This document shows positions 31,165 through 40,586 of a stretch of 64,000 nt of DNA, one piece after another. The stretch's first letter is position 1; every line of letters begins with the position of its first letter. The position numbers were made by a program, and so were the translations under genes. Where the stretch lies: contig NZ_AUJR01000015.1 in the NCBI RefSeq assembly GCF_000424325.1, forward strand, positions 1 through 64,000. Reading direction: 5' to 3'. The stretch is from [Clostridium] clostridioforme AGR2157. Its GTDB lineage: Bacteria > Bacillota > Clostridia > Lachnospirales > Lachnospiraceae. The notes under the pieces were generated by a model. The model worked only from the letters and a program-made list of their open reading frames with translations, made no database searches and had not been told where the DNA came from.

Positions 31165-31875
31165 ATGGGAAAACTGTACGGAATCGGGGTAGGACCGGGA
31201 GATCCGGAACTGCTGACTTTAAAAGCACACCGCATTCTAAATGGGGCGGATGTGATTTTTTGTCCTGAAAAGGAGACTGGGGCAGGCAGCTTTGCCTTTG
31301 ATATCATAAAGGGACTTTTGGAGAACACAGAGGCGGAAATCGTAAATTTAGTATATCCAATGCATTATCACGGCACGCAGCTGCGCGAAATGTGGGAGCA
31401 GAACGCGGGATGTATCGCAAAACATTTAAATGGGGAGCGCACCGGCGCCTTTATTACACTGGGAGACCCGGCGGTTTACAGCACATTTATGTACACCCTT
31501 CCCTACATAGAGGCAGCCGGCGTGGAGGTGGAGGTAATACCCGGCATCACATCGTTCTGCGCCGTGGCAGACTCCATGAAAATGCCTCTGGTGGCCTGGA
31601 ATGAGGACCTGGTGGTGGCGCCTGTGCGTAAAAACAGCAGTGAGGATTTGGGGAGGGTGCTCAGGGAACATGACAATGTGGTCCTGATGAAACCGTCCAC
31701 AGACCCGGAGGTCCTATTGAAGGCTCTTAAGGAGAACCACCTGGAGGACAACTTTGTGCTGATTACCAAGACAGGCACAGGGGAGGAGCGTTTGGTGACT
31801 GACTTTGAGGAGCTGAAACAGTATGATATACCCTATCTTTCCACGGTCATCATCAAGAAGCAGGGGAGGCAGTAA
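31165..31875 (+). CDS. cbiL: Cobalt-precorrin-2 C20-methyltransferase
   Basis: 236 residues of the tetrapyrrole methylase fold. SAM-binding GIGVGPGDPELLTLKA starts at residue 6; EKETGAGSFAFDI, TLGDPAVYSTFMYTLP and VIPGITSFCAVADSM identify CbiL/CobI. It adds the C20 methyl in anaerobic cobalamin synthesis. Only this gene and cbiK of the pathway are in the window. It overlaps the next ABC gene by 1 base (TAATG), so it is coupled to it. AAAGAGGTAAG lies before the ATG. Confidence 0.95.
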   Translation: MGKLYGIGVGPGDPELLTLKAHRILNGADVIFCPEKETGAGSFAFDIIKGLLENTEAEIVNLVYPMHYHGTQLREMWEQNAGCIAKHLNGERTGAFITLGDPAVYSTFMYTLPYIEAAGVEVEVIPGITSFCAVADSMKMPLVAWNEDLVVAPVRKNSSEDLGRVLREHDNVVLMKPSTDPEVLLKALKENHLEDNFVLITKTGTGEERLVTDFEELKQYDIPYLSTVIIKKQGRQ

Positions 31876-32720
31876 TGATTCTATGTAAAGACCTGTATAA
31901 ACATTTCGGTGATGTGGAAGCGGTGAAGGGTGTTTCCATGGAGATTCCCGACGGGATGTTTTTGGGCCTGCTGGGACCAAATGGAGCGGGAAAGACAACG
32001 CTGATGCGGATGATGACCGGACTTTTGGTGCCGGATACAGGCACCGTGGCCTTTGACGGACAGGCCATGGACCGGAATGCCGTGGCTGTAAAGCAGGCCA
32101 TTGGCGTAACCAGCCAGCATGTCAACCTGGACAAGGAATTGACTGTGGAAGAAAATATGGAGTTTGCAGGCCGCCTTTACCGGATGGGAAAGGCGGATAT
32201 TGCTGCGTCTGCGGACCGCCTCCTGGCCTTCCTTGGACTGGACAGTGTCAAAAAAAGGGTGACTCAGAACCTGTCAGGAGGAATGAAGCGCAAGCTGATG
32301 ATTGCAAAGTCCCTGATTCACAATCCAAGATACTTATTTCTGGATGAACCAACGGTAGGCATTGACCCCAATGCCCGCCGGGATATATGGGATTTCCTGC
32401 GCATGCAGCATAAGGAGGGAAAGACCATACTTCTGACTACCCATTATATCGAGGAGGCCCAGCATCTCTGCGATTATGTGATGCTGATTGACGGAGGAAA
32501 GATATTTAAGGAGGACACGCCAAAAGGACTGATTGATGAAATCGGACCATTTAAGGTGGAGTACGAAGACGGGGACAGGATGAGGGCTGAGTTCTTTAAG
32601 GACCTGTCAGCTGCCAAGGCCAGGGCTGCCGGGATTGACGCGCTGTGCAGCGTGCTTCCTTCCACACTGGAGGACGTATTTTTCCATTACACCAGTAAGG
32701 GGGTGGGAGGATGGAAATAA
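31875..32720 (+). CDS. ABC-2 exporter-type ATPase (DrrA/CcmA-like)
   Basis: 281 residues: Walker A GPNGAGKT (residues about 37-44), signature NLSGGMKRK, Walker B YLFLDEP and the DrrA-like TVGIDPNARRDIWDFL. It powers the membrane protein coded next, whose start overlaps by 10 bases. Linked to cbiL by a 1-base overlap, so the pair belongs to the same unit. The substrate is unknown; a metal, tetrapyrrole or drug are all possible. Confidence 0.93.
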   Translation: MILCKDLYKHFGDVEAVKGVSMEIPDGMFLGLLGPNGAGKTTLMRMMTGLLVPDTGTVAFDGQAMDRNAVAVKQAIGVTSQHVNLDKELTVEENMEFAGRLYRMGKADIAASADRLLAFLGLDSVKKRVTQNLSGGMKRKLMIAKSLIHNPRYLFLDEPTVGIDPNARRDIWDFLRMQHKEGKTILLTTHYIEEAQHLCDYVMLIDGGKIFKEDTPKGLIDEIGPFKVEYEDGDRMRAEFFKDLSAAKARAAGIDALCSVLPSTLEDVFFHYTSKGVGGWK

Positions 32721-33448
32721 CCACGATTTTGTGGCGGGAATGGCTGTTCCTCAAACGGAGGTTCTGGAGAGTCACATTTTCCCAGATGGTATCGCCGCTT
32801 TTGTATTTCGTTACCTTTGGGATGGGACTGGGGAGGGTGATGGAGATGGATGGAAGACCCTATCTCTACTACCTGATACCGGGACTCTTAGCCATGACCA
32901 CCATGCGCAACAGCTACACATCGGTTTCCACCCGCATCAGCGTCATGCGCCTCCACGAAAAGAGCTTTGAGTGTTATCTGTATTCACCCACCCGGATGCA
33001 TCTGCTGGCAATGGGCCATATCCTTGCGGGAGCCCTCCGCGGCATGTATTCCGGCGTGTTCATTGTACTGTTGGGAATCGTGTCAGGGGCCAGGCTGGCC
33101 ATGAATGGGTGGCTGCTGACAGCAGTTATCCTGAATTCGCTGATTTTTTCCGCCCTGGGCTTTCTGGCAGCCATGATGATGGAAAGCCATTACGACATGA
33201 ATAATTTTACTAATATTGTGATAACGCCCATGTCGTTCTTGTGCGGCACCTTCTTTTCCCTGGACGGCATACCGGAGGCCCTTAAGTGGGTCGTGAATAT
33301 TATGCCGCTGACCCATACTACGCGGCTTATACGGGAAATTTCTTTTGGCGGCAGCGTCAGCTGGCTGTCCATGGCAGCGGCGGTGTTGTTTGCGGCGGCG
33401 CTTACCGGAGGCTGCGTGTGGGCATGTTACCGGGAAGCAAAAGCATAA
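32711..33448 (+). CDS. ABC-2 family membrane protein
   Basis: 245 residues with six membrane segments. ABC-2 signatures are GLLAMTTMRNSYTSVSTRISVMRL, then FSALGFLAAMMMES, TPMSFLCGTFFSLDGIPEALKWVVNIMPLTHTTRLIRE. It pairs with the ATPase at 31875. It looks intact. The starts overlap, so the subunits are made in balance. Confidence 0.92.
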   Translation: MEITTILWREWLFLKRRFWRVTFSQMVSPLLYFVTFGMGLGRVMEMDGRPYLYYLIPGLLAMTTMRNSYTSVSTRISVMRLHEKSFECYLYSPTRMHLLAMGHILAGALRGMYSGVFIVLLGIVSGARLAMNGWLLTAVILNSLIFSALGFLAAMMMESHYDMNNFTNIVITPMSFLCGTFFSLDGIPEALKWVVNIMPLTHTTRLIREISFGGSVSWLSMAAAVLFAAALTGGCVWACYREAKA

Positions 33449-33491
33449 AAACAGGGATTGTGGAAAGAACTATAATATTGAGGAAAATAGA

Positions 33492-34958
33492 TTGAAAACG
33501 AAAAAGAATGAACATGTGATAAAGGAGGTATATCCCGGCTCTATTGCGGAGGAGATGGAAATAGAACCAGGCGATATACTGGTTTCGATTAATAATGAAG
33601 TGATTGAGGATGTATTTGACTACAGGTATCTGATTAAGGATGAGTATATTGAGGTGGTCATAAGAAAACCGGACGGGGAAGAGTGGCTGCTGGAAATCGA
33701 CAAGGAATATGACGATGACCTGGGTGTGGAGTTTGAAAACGGCCTGATGAGCGATTACCGTTCGTGCAGCAACAAATGCATATTCTGCTTTATCGACCAG
33801 ATGCCGCCGGGGATGCGGGAGACCTTGTATTTTAAGGACGACGATTCCAGGCTTTCTTTCTTGCAGGGAAATTACATTACCCTGACCAATATGAAGGAGA
33901 GGGACATAGAGCGAATCATCCGTATGCAGCTGGCTCCCATTAACATATCGGTACAGACTACCAACCCGCAGCTGCGGTGTGAAATGCTCCACAACCGTTT
34001 TGCGGGGGATAAGCTTAAGTATCTGCAAATGCTCTATGACGGCCATGTGGAAATGAACGGCCAGGTGGTCTGCTGCAAGAATGTAAACGACGGGGCGGAG
34101 CTGGAGCGGACCATTCATGATTTATCTAAATATCTGCCGTTCTTAAGAAGTGTTTCCGTGGTTCCTGCAGGAATCACAAAATTCAGGGATGGATTGTTTC
34201 CCATTGAGTTATATACCAGGGAGGAAGCAGGCGCTGTCATTGACATGGTGGAAAGCCGCCAGCAGGAGTTTTATGACCAATACGGCCTTCATTTCATTCA
34301 TGCCAGTGACGAGTGGTACATCACGGCAGGCAGGGATTTTCCTGAGGAAGAGCGTTACGACGGCTATATCCAGCTGGAGAACGGCGTGGGCATGATGCGT
34401 ATGTTCATCAATGAATTCAATGAGGCCCTGGAGGATGTAATCAACGGAAAGGAGTATGAAGGGCTGGCTAAGACTGTTTCAAGGACGCTGACCATTGCAA
34501 CGGGAAGGCTGACGTATTCCACCATCTGCGGCTTTGCGGGACAGCTGATGGATGCATTCCCCCATCTCACGGTTCATGTGTACTTTATAAGGAATGACTT
34601 TTTTGGAGAGACCATTACGGTATCCGGCCTTATAACGGGACAGGACCTGATAAGACAGTTAAAGGAACGGCAGGCTGCGGGGGAGGACTTGGGAGAAGTA
34701 CTGCAGATTCCTTCCAATATGCTGCGTATGGGTGAACAGGTATTTTTAGATGATCTGACGGTCCAGGATGTGGAGCGGGAGCTGGGGATGAAGGTGGTGG
34801 CAGTGGAATCAGGAGGCAGGGAGTTCATTGACGCCATTTTGGATCCGGAATACAGAATGGAACGAAAGAATGATAATTTTGTGTATATCCAGGCCTATGA
34901 CCGGAATAAGGAAAAACAGGAGCAGACGGAGGTAAATCATGGATACCGGGAGAAATAA
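33492..34958 (+). CDS. Radical SAM protein with PDZ-like and DUF512 domains
   Basis: 488 residues. An N-terminal PDZ-like domain (about 5-70, VIKEVYPGSIAEEMEIEPGDILVSINN) precedes a radical SAM core with C92-x3-C96-x2-C99 (CSNKCIFCF), which binds a 4Fe-4S cluster, and the C-terminal DUF512 domain. The family is widespread in Clostridia and Cyanobacteria; its function is unknown to me. The start is TTG at 33492, 8 bases after AGGAAAAT; no ATG in frame fits. It is separated by 43 bases from the ABC-2 gene. Confidence 0.92.
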   Translation: MKTKKNEHVIKEVYPGSIAEEMEIEPGDILVSINNEVIEDVFDYRYLIKDEYIEVVIRKPDGEEWLLEIDKEYDDDLGVEFENGLMSDYRSCSNKCIFCFIDQMPPGMRETLYFKDDDSRLSFLQGNYITLTNMKERDIERIIRMQLAPINISVQTTNPQLRCEMLHNRFAGDKLKYLQMLYDGHVEMNGQVVCCKNVNDGAELERTIHDLSKYLPFLRSVSVVPAGITKFRDGLFPIELYTREEAGAVIDMVESRQQEFYDQYGLHFIHASDEWYITAGRDFPEEERYDGYIQLENGVGMMRMFINEFNEALEDVINGKEYEGLAKTVSRTLTIATGRLTYSTICGFAGQLMDAFPHLTVHVYFIRNDFFGETITVSGLITGQDLIRQLKERQAAGEDLGEVLQIPSNMLRMGEQVFLDDLTVQDVERELGMKVVAVESGGREFIDAILDPEYRMERKNDNFVYIQAYDRNKEKQEQTEVNHGYREK

Positions 34959-35096
34959 AACAATACAGGAATCTGATATAGCTTTAAACTATAGTTGCCC
35001 ATAGAATTTTCAAATTATCCCTTCTTTTTGTTTTGTGTTATGATTACTGCAATCAGGAATCATGACCATGACAAATAAAGAAGGGAACCAACAGAC

Positions 35097-35960
35097 ATGA
35101 AGACATCATCATTGTTTAACCATAAAACTGTACTGTCCCTGGAGGTCTTTCCTCCCAAGAGGACAGCGCCCGTTGACACAATTTACAGCACGCTGGATGA
35201 ACTTAAGGGAATCACGCCTGATTTCATCAGCGTCACATATGGGGCGGGAGGCAGCGAGAACAGTCAGAAAACGTTGGAGATTGCGTCTGCTATTAAGCAT
35301 AAATACGGCATAGAGAGCGTGGCCCATATCCCGTGTCTGAACCTGACAAGGGAAGATGTCCTGTTGATTCTGGAACGGCTGAAGGAACAGAAAATAGAGA
35401 ATATACTGGCCCTTCGGGGGGACCGCGTTCCGGACAGGGAGCCGGCAGGGGATTTCCGGTACGCGGCGGATTTGGTGGAGTTTATAAAGCTCCATGGGGA
35501 TTTTAACATAATAGGCGCCTGCTACCCGGAAGGCCATCAGGAATCCGGCGGCCTGGTAAGGGATATGAAACACCTGAAAGACAAGGTGGACGCCGGCGTC
35601 AGCCAGCTCATCACCCAGCTTTTCTTTGACAACGAGTATTTTTACCGCTTCAGGGAACGGATGGACCTTGTGGGAATCCATGTTCCGGTGGAGGCCGGAA
35701 TCATGCCGGTGGTCAACAAAAAGCAGATCGAGCGCATGGTATCCCTGTGCGGTGTAAAGCTGCCGAAAAAATTCATCTCCATGATGGAGCGGTACGGGGA
35801 TAACCCGATTGCCATGCGGGATGCGGGAATCGCCTACGCGGTAGACCAGATTGTGGACCTGGCAGCCAGAGGCGTGGATGGCATCCACCTGTATACCATG
35901 AACAATCCTTATATTGCCAACAGGATTTACGAATCCGTATTCCGGCTGATGGCGTCTTAG
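35097..35960 (+). CDS. metF: Methylenetetrahydrofolate reductase
   Basis: 287 residues, TIM-barrel flavoprotein: SLEVFPPKRTAP, FISVTYGAGGSENSQKTLEIA, HIPCLNLTREDV, ILALRGDRVPD and GACYPEGHQES. It makes 5-methyltetrahydrofolate for methionine synthesis. A stem of CCCTTCTTT (about 35019-35027) and AAAGAAGGG (about 35078-35086) lies in the leader and may matter for expression. It ends 13 bp before the LysR gene, which is convergent. Confidence 0.95.
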   Translation: MKTSSLFNHKTVLSLEVFPPKRTAPVDTIYSTLDELKGITPDFISVTYGAGGSENSQKTLEIASAIKHKYGIESVAHIPCLNLTREDVLLILERLKEQKIENILALRGDRVPDREPAGDFRYAADLVEFIKLHGDFNIIGACYPEGHQESGGLVRDMKHLKDKVDAGVSQLITQLFFDNEYFYRFRERMDLVGIHVPVEAGIMPVVNKKQIERMVSLCGVKLPKKFISMMERYGDNPIAMRDAGIAYAVDQIVDLAARGVDGIHLYTMNNPYIANRIYESVFRLMAS

Positions 35961-35973
35961 CACGCATTTTTCA

Positions 35974-36882
35974 CTAAGACTGCCGGCCAATCAGCTGGTT
36001 TAATTCCTCCAGATATTTCTTTGCAAACTCGCTGAGATGGAGCTTGGGGTCCGCAATCCATCCGATTAGCATGTTTTCCTCTGTTTCCAGAGGAATCGCC
36101 ATGATGGAGTCGCCGTTTAGATTGCGGTTTAGAATGCCGCTGCAGATGGTATATCCGTTTAATCCGATGAGAAGATTGAACAGGGTGGCCCTGTCGCTGA
36201 CATAGATTACTTTCTTTCTGGGAATGGTGCTGAGTATTTCCTCTGAAAAGTAAAAGGAATTTTTTTCGCCCTGCTCAAAAGCCAGGAAGGGGTAATCCTC
36301 CAAATCCTCAATGGTAACGCGTTTCCTGGCCGACAGGGGATGGGATACGCTGATGAATACATGGGGGCTGGCCCGGAACAGGGGATGGAATACAAGACCG
36401 CTTTCCTTGAACAGCTTTTCCAGCACCTTCCGGTTAAACCCGTTGATATAAAGGATGCCCAGCTCACTCCGGTAATTCTTCACATCGTCGATAATCTCAT
36501 AGGTGCGGGTCTCCCTCAGGGTGAATTCATATTCGTCCGTGTTCTGCCGGGATACCAGGTTGGCGAACGCATTGACGGCAAAGGCATAGTGCTGGGTGGA
36601 TATGGAGCAGATACGCTTCACCGGTTTTTTGTTTGTGTAGTGCTGTTCCAGCAGCTCGGCCTGCTCCAGTACCTGCCTGGCATAGGACAGGAACTCCATT
36701 CCCTGGGAGGACAGGGCAATACCCTTGGAGCTCCGGTTGAAGATGGATATGCCCATTTCCTTTTCCAGCTCCTTGACTGCGTTGGAAAGACTGGGCTGGG
36801 TTATGAAAAGCTGCTTGGCCGCCTCGGAAATAGAGCCGCAGTTTACGATGGTTACAATATAGCGCAGTTGCTGCAGGGTCAT
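35974..36882 (-). CDS. LysR-family transcriptional regulator
   Basis: 302 residues. The N-terminal winged helix (TLQQLRYIVTIVNCGSISEAAKQLFITQPSLSNAVKELEKEMG) is followed by a substrate-binding-type effector domain. ATG 36882 follows GGAGG by 8 bases. A perfect palindrome ATAGTTT-G-AAACTAT (36936-36950, a T-N11-A box) upstream is a likely self-regulatory site. The effector and target are unknown; neighbouring genes are convergent or housekeeping. Confidence 0.93.
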   Translation of the reverse strand: MTLQQLRYIVTIVNCGSISEAAKQLFITQPSLSNAVKELEKEMGISIFNRSSKGIALSSQGMEFLSYARQVLEQAELLEQHYTNKKPVKRICSISTQHYAFAVNAFANLVSRQNTDEYEFTLRETRTYEIIDDVKNYRSELGILYINGFNRKVLEKLFKESGLVFHPLFRASPHVFISVSHPLSARKRVTIEDLEDYPFLAFEQGEKNSFYFSEEILSTIPRKKVIYVSDRATLFNLLIGLNGYTICSGILNRNLNGDSIMAIPLETEENMLIGWIADPKLHLSEFAKKYLEELNQLIGRQS

Positions 36883-36935
36883 GACAAATACCTCCATTGC
36901 ATTTGATGCATGGAGGTATTTTAGCACGAAATGAT

Positions 36936-36950
36936 ATAGTTTGAAACTAT
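36936..36950. promoter_or_regulatory. LysR-type binding palindrome
   Basis: ATAGTTT-G-AAACTAT with perfect 7-bp arms, 54 bp upstream of the LysR start codon. Confidence 0.7.
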
Positions 36951-37227
36951 GTCATTCCACATTTTGATGTTTTTTGTGGTATTATCCTGATTTCCGCTGG
37001 CTTTATTCACTGTGAGGAATCATATTGCTCTGGAGGGAAGATGTTACTTGAGCCAGGGTCCATCCGGCTGTTTAAGACAGCGGTGGGGGATTAGGGGTGT
37101 ATAGCAGCAGATATTCCATAAGGATACAGATTTCCTTCCATCATATATTGCATCCCTGCCCTTATGCTTGGTATAATGGTAAGGATAAGCGGGAGAGGCA
37201 GGAAAGCAGAAAGAACAGGCGGAGTAC
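36951..37227. other. Intergenic stretch with a promoter facing right
   Basis: Apart from promoter-like TTGCAT (37148-37153), 18-bp spacer, TATAAT (37172-37177), I see no gene. The promoter probably drives rsmH at 37460 through the acetyltransferase remnant. Confidence 0.5.
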
Positions 37228-37456
37228 AGGGTGCGACCATCGGGGATAATGTGTTCCTTGCCCCCAGGGTGTGCATCTATACCGCAGGTCATCCCATCGA
37301 CGCCGGAGTACGCCGCAGGCAGCTGGAATACGGAAAGAAGGCAGTGATTGGGAATGATGTGTGTGTGGGAGGAAATCATCAAGGCCCATCACAGAGGAGG
37401 ATACCAGGTACTGGGAGGAGCTTGAAAGAGAATATCGAAGAAGCAGAGGAGTGTAA
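37228..37456 (+). pseudogene. Remnant of a maltose/galactoside O-acetyltransferase-type gene
   Basis: The left-handed beta-helix segment GATIGDNVFLAPRVCIYTAG, then HPIDAGVRRRQLEYGKKAVI and GNDVCVGGN is clear. After an apparent deletion and frameshift near 37373 the C-terminal tail RPITEEDTRYWEELEREYRR.. follows to a stop at 37454-37456. The N-terminal third is missing. It therefore cannot make a working trimeric transferase. Confidence 0.8.
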
Positions 37457-37459
37457 GAC

Positions 37460-38509
37460 ATGGAACAGGAAGGCCAGAAGCACCAGCGCCGTGTGCGCTA
37501 CAAGGGAACGCATCCCAAACGTTACGAGGAAAAATATAAGGAGCTCCAGCCGGAAAAGTACCCGGAAACCGTGGCAAAGGTCATCCAGAAGGGAAGCACC
37601 CCTGTGGGTATGCATATCCCTATCATGGTAAATGAGATACTGGAGTTTCTTCAGATACAGCCGGGCCAGATTGGCCTGGACGCCACTCTGGGATATGGGG
37701 GCCATACCAGCAGGATGCTGGAGCGCCTGGAGTCAAAGGGGCATATCTATGCCCTGGATGTGGATTCCATCGAGATGGAAAAGACCAGGCAGCGGCTTGA
37801 AAATATGGGCTATGGGCCGGAGATACTTACCATCCGGAAGCTGAACTTTGCCAATATAGACCAGATAGCCGGGGAATCGGGGCCGCTGGATTTTGTGCTG
37901 GCGGATTTGGGCGTGTCATCCATGCAGATTGATAATCCGTCCAGAGGCTTTTCTTTTAAGAAAGAAGGCCCCCTGGACCTGCGTCTGGACCCGCTTAAGG
38001 GGGAGCCTGCATCTGAGCGGCTGAAGGGGCTTACCCAGGAGGAATTAACAGGCATGCTCATAGAGAATTCCGACGAACCCTACGCAGAGGAGATTGCCCG
38101 CGCGGTTATGGGTGAAATCAAGCGGGGAAGGGAGGTTGCCACCACCACCAGGCTATATGAGATGATAGACAGGGCACTGGCGTTCATTCCGGAGGAGGAA
38201 CGGAAGGAGGCAGTGAAGAAGTCCTGCCAGAGGACGTTTCAGGCCCTGCGCATTGATGTGAACAGCGAGTTTGAGGTGTTGTATGAATTTCTGGACAAGC
38301 TTCCGGACGTATTAAAGCCGGGAGGACGGGCAGCCATCCTGACCTTCCATTCCGGTGAGGACAGGATCGTGAAGAAATCATTTAAGGAGATGTACAGGGC
38401 GGGTCTTTACAGCCAGGTTGCCACGGATGTGATTCGTCCTACGGCAGAGGAGTGCAGGATGAACAGCCGTGCTCATTCCACGAAAATGCGGTGGGCCATT
38501 AAGGCGTGA
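37460..38509 (+). CDS. rsmH: RsmH-like 16S rRNA (cytosine-N4-)-methyltransferase, paralogue outside the cell-wall cluster
   Basis: 349 residues. A basic N-terminal extension of about 50 residues (RRVRYKGTHPKRYEEKYKE) precedes the usual fold: HIPIMVNEILEFLQIQPG, SAM motif DATLGYGGHTSRML, VLADLGVSSMQIDNPSRGFSF, CQRTFQALRIDVN and AAILTFHSGEDRIVKK. RsmH normally methylates C1402 and sits next to ftsL/pbp genes in the dcw cluster. Here it sits alone next to a pseudogene, so it is probably an extra copy with a modified role. GAGGAG lies 8 bases before the ATG. Confidence 0.9.
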   Translation: MEQEGQKHQRRVRYKGTHPKRYEEKYKELQPEKYPETVAKVIQKGSTPVGMHIPIMVNEILEFLQIQPGQIGLDATLGYGGHTSRMLERLESKGHIYALDVDSIEMEKTRQRLENMGYGPEILTIRKLNFANIDQIAGESGPLDFVLADLGVSSMQIDNPSRGFSFKKEGPLDLRLDPLKGEPASERLKGLTQEELTGMLIENSDEPYAEEIARAVMGEIKRGREVATTTRLYEMIDRALAFIPEEERKEAVKKSCQRTFQALRIDVNSEFEVLYEFLDKLPDVLKPGGRAAILTFHSGEDRIVKKSFKEMYRAGLYSQVATDVIRPTAEECRMNSRAHSTKMRWAIKA

Positions 38510-38600
38510 TATAGCACTGATGTACGTGCGGCATAGAGAGGCGCGTGGACAGGCTGGCGCAGCAGGCAGGAACAGCAGACAGAAACAGGGAGGTGTCATA

Positions 38601-39614
38601 ATGAAAGCATTATTTATAGGGGGAACAGGAACCATCAGCACGGCCGTGACAGCGCTGGCCAGGGAGAGAGGTTGGGAGGTTACCCTGCTCAACAGGGGAT
38701 CCAAACCGGTGCCGGAGGGAATGGAGTCCATCGTTGCGGACATTCACGACGAGGCAGCGGTGGCCCGCATAGTGGAGGGCAGGACATATGATGTGGTGGC
38801 CCAGTTCATTGCATATGGGGCGGAGGATGTGGGACGCGACATACGGCTCTTTCAGGGAAAGACGAGGCAATATATTTTCATCAGCAGCGCGTCTGCGTAC
38901 CAGAAACCTGTGGCAGGCTGTCCCATAACGGAGAGCACGCCTTTAATCAACCCGTATTGGGAATATTCACGCAAAAAGATTGATGCGGAGGAGGTGCTGA
39001 CGGCAGCGTACCGCAGGGACGGATTCCCTGTAACCATTGTGCGCCCCAGCCATACATATGATGGTAAAAAGCCGCCGGTGGCCATCCATGGCGATAAGGG
39101 AAACTGGCAGATATTAAAGAGGATACTGGAGGGAAAGCCAATCATCATACCGGGGGACGGCACCTCCTTGTGGACCCTGACCCATTCCACTGATTTTGCA
39201 AGGGGGTATGTGGGCCTTATGGGCAATCCCCATGCCATAGGCAATGCCTACCATATTACCAGCGATGAGTCCATGACATGGAACCAGATTTATGAAACGC
39301 TGGCAGAGGCATTGGACAGGCCTCTCAACGCCCTTCATGTGGCATCTGATTTTCTGGCAGAGCATGGAAAGGAATACGATTTTGCAGGCCAGCTTCTGGG
39401 GGATAAGGCGTGTACGGTCCTGTTTGACAATACGAAAATCAAGAGGGCGGTGCCTGATTTTGTATGCACGGTATCTATGGCAGAGGGGATTCGAAGCTCG
39501 GTCCGCTATATGATGGACCATCCGGAGAGCCAGACGCCGGACCCTCAGTTTGATGCGTGGTGTGACCGGATTGCCGGGGCATGGAAGGCTGCGGATGAGG
39601 CATTTGGAAAATAG
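38601..39614 (+). CDS. NAD(P)-dependent epimerase/reductase (SDR superfamily)
   Basis: 337 residues. The N-terminal Rossmann motif is atypical but clear: MKALFIGGTGTISTAVTALA (GGTGTIS). VVAQFIAYGAEDVGRDIRLFQG, YIFISSASAYQKP and a PxTxxxPIxPYWEYSRKK segment (tyrosine and lysine of the YxxxK type) follow. The substrate is unknown, probably a nucleotide sugar. GGGAGG lies 8 bases before ATG 38601. It is not obviously linked to neighbours. Confidence 0.88.
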   Translation: MKALFIGGTGTISTAVTALARERGWEVTLLNRGSKPVPEGMESIVADIHDEAAVARIVEGRTYDVVAQFIAYGAEDVGRDIRLFQGKTRQYIFISSASAYQKPVAGCPITESTPLINPYWEYSRKKIDAEEVLTAAYRRDGFPVTIVRPSHTYDGKKPPVAIHGDKGNWQILKRILEGKPIIIPGDGTSLWTLTHSTDFARGYVGLMGNPHAIGNAYHITSDESMTWNQIYETLAEALDRPLNALHVASDFLAEHGKEYDFAGQLLGDKACTVLFDNTKIKRAVPDFVCTVSMAEGIRSSVRYMMDHPESQTPDPQFDAWCDRIAGAWKAADEAFGK

Positions 39615-39682
39615 GGATTGGTTGGAAAACGGTTGGATGTATCGGCAGGGAAAGCGGATAAACGGCAGGAGGTCCGGGGCAT

Positions 39683-40291
39683 ATGGACGGGTGTACATGG
39701 TGTCTGTGCAATGAAAAGATGAAGAAATACCACGATGAAGAATGGGGCATCCCTCTTCATGATGACCACAGGCAGTTTGAGTTTCTTATGATGGAAGTCA
39801 TGCAGTGCGGGCTGAACTGGAACATGATGATACAGAAGCGGGAAATCTTCCGCCAGTGCTTTGACGGGTTTGATTATGACCGGATTGCGGCGTATACAGA
39901 GGAGGATATTGAACGTATTCTGTCCTGGGAAGGAATGATTAAATCCCGCAGAAAGGTAGAGGCTGTCATCCATAACGCCAGGTGTTTTCAGAAGGTCAGG
40001 GAGGAATACGGCTCATTCAGTTCGTACATATGGAGCTTTTCCAGGGGAAAGACCATTCTCTATGCAGGCCATCAAAAGGGAAAAATTCCGGCCCATAACG
40101 CCCTGTCGCAGCAGGTCAGCCAGGATTTAAGGAAACGCGGTTTTAAGTACCTGGGTCCGGTCACGGTTTACTCCCATCTCCAGGCCTGCGGTGTGATTAA
40201 TGACCATGTGGAGGGATGTTTCCGGTATCGTGATATTATGGAGCATTATCCCACTGTGAAGAAGCGGGATAAGAGTAGAGCGCATACATAA
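39683..40291 (+). CDS. tag: DNA-3-methyladenine glycosylase I
   Basis: 202 residues with the Tag zinc-site pattern CTWCLCNEKMKKYHDEEWG, then FEFLMMEVMQCGLNWNMMIQKRE and, near the C-terminus, LGPVTVYSHLQACGVINDH. It removes 3-methyladenine from DNA. AGGAGG lies 10 bases before the ATG. A terminator follows. Confidence 0.95.
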   Translation: MDGCTWCLCNEKMKKYHDEEWGIPLHDDHRQFEFLMMEVMQCGLNWNMMIQKREIFRQCFDGFDYDRIAAYTEEDIERILSWEGMIKSRRKVEAVIHNARCFQKVREEYGSFSSYIWSFSRGKTILYAGHQKGKIPAHNALSQQVSQDLRKRGFKYLGPVTVYSHLQACGVINDHVEGCFRYRDIMEHYPTVKKRDKSRAHT

Positions 40292-40316
40292 TATTTGTCT
40301 GTAACATGGAGATGAA

Positions 40317-40353
40317 AGGGATTCCGAGCTGTCCTGGGCTGGGAATCCTTTTT
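40317..40353 (+). terminator. Terminator after tag
   Basis: AGGGATTCC pairs with GGAATCCT with a 16-base loop, followed by five T. Confidence 0.8.
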
Positions 40354-40384
40354 GTCCGCATTGTTTTTTGCGGTCTCCGGCCAG

Positions 40385-40586
40385 AAGTCCTTGCGAAGCC
40401 GATGACATCCATCCAGTCTGAGCCGCCCAGATGGCCGAAAATCACCGGTACTGAGGGATGGCTGCGGCACAGTGCCATGAGGATGTCCAGGCCGGAACGG
40501 GTGACAGGATAAAAGGTATGCACCCACAGAGGCAGCCGGGGATAATCGCCGGCTGCCTTAAATACTGTCTCCAGCTGCTTATGAAC
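40385..40586 (-). pseudogene. Fragment of an amidohydrolase (metal-dependent TIM-barrel)
   Basis: On the minus strand the frame reads VHKQLETVFKAAGDYPRLPL, then WVHTFYPVTRSGLDILMALC, RSHPSVPVIFGHLGGSDWMD and VIGFAR, the middle of an amidohydrolase 2-type protein (HxGGSDW-type metal site). Both ends are missing, and the frame then runs into an unrelated tail. A stem-loop GGCAGCCGG/CCGGCTGCC lies within it. Confidence 0.75.
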
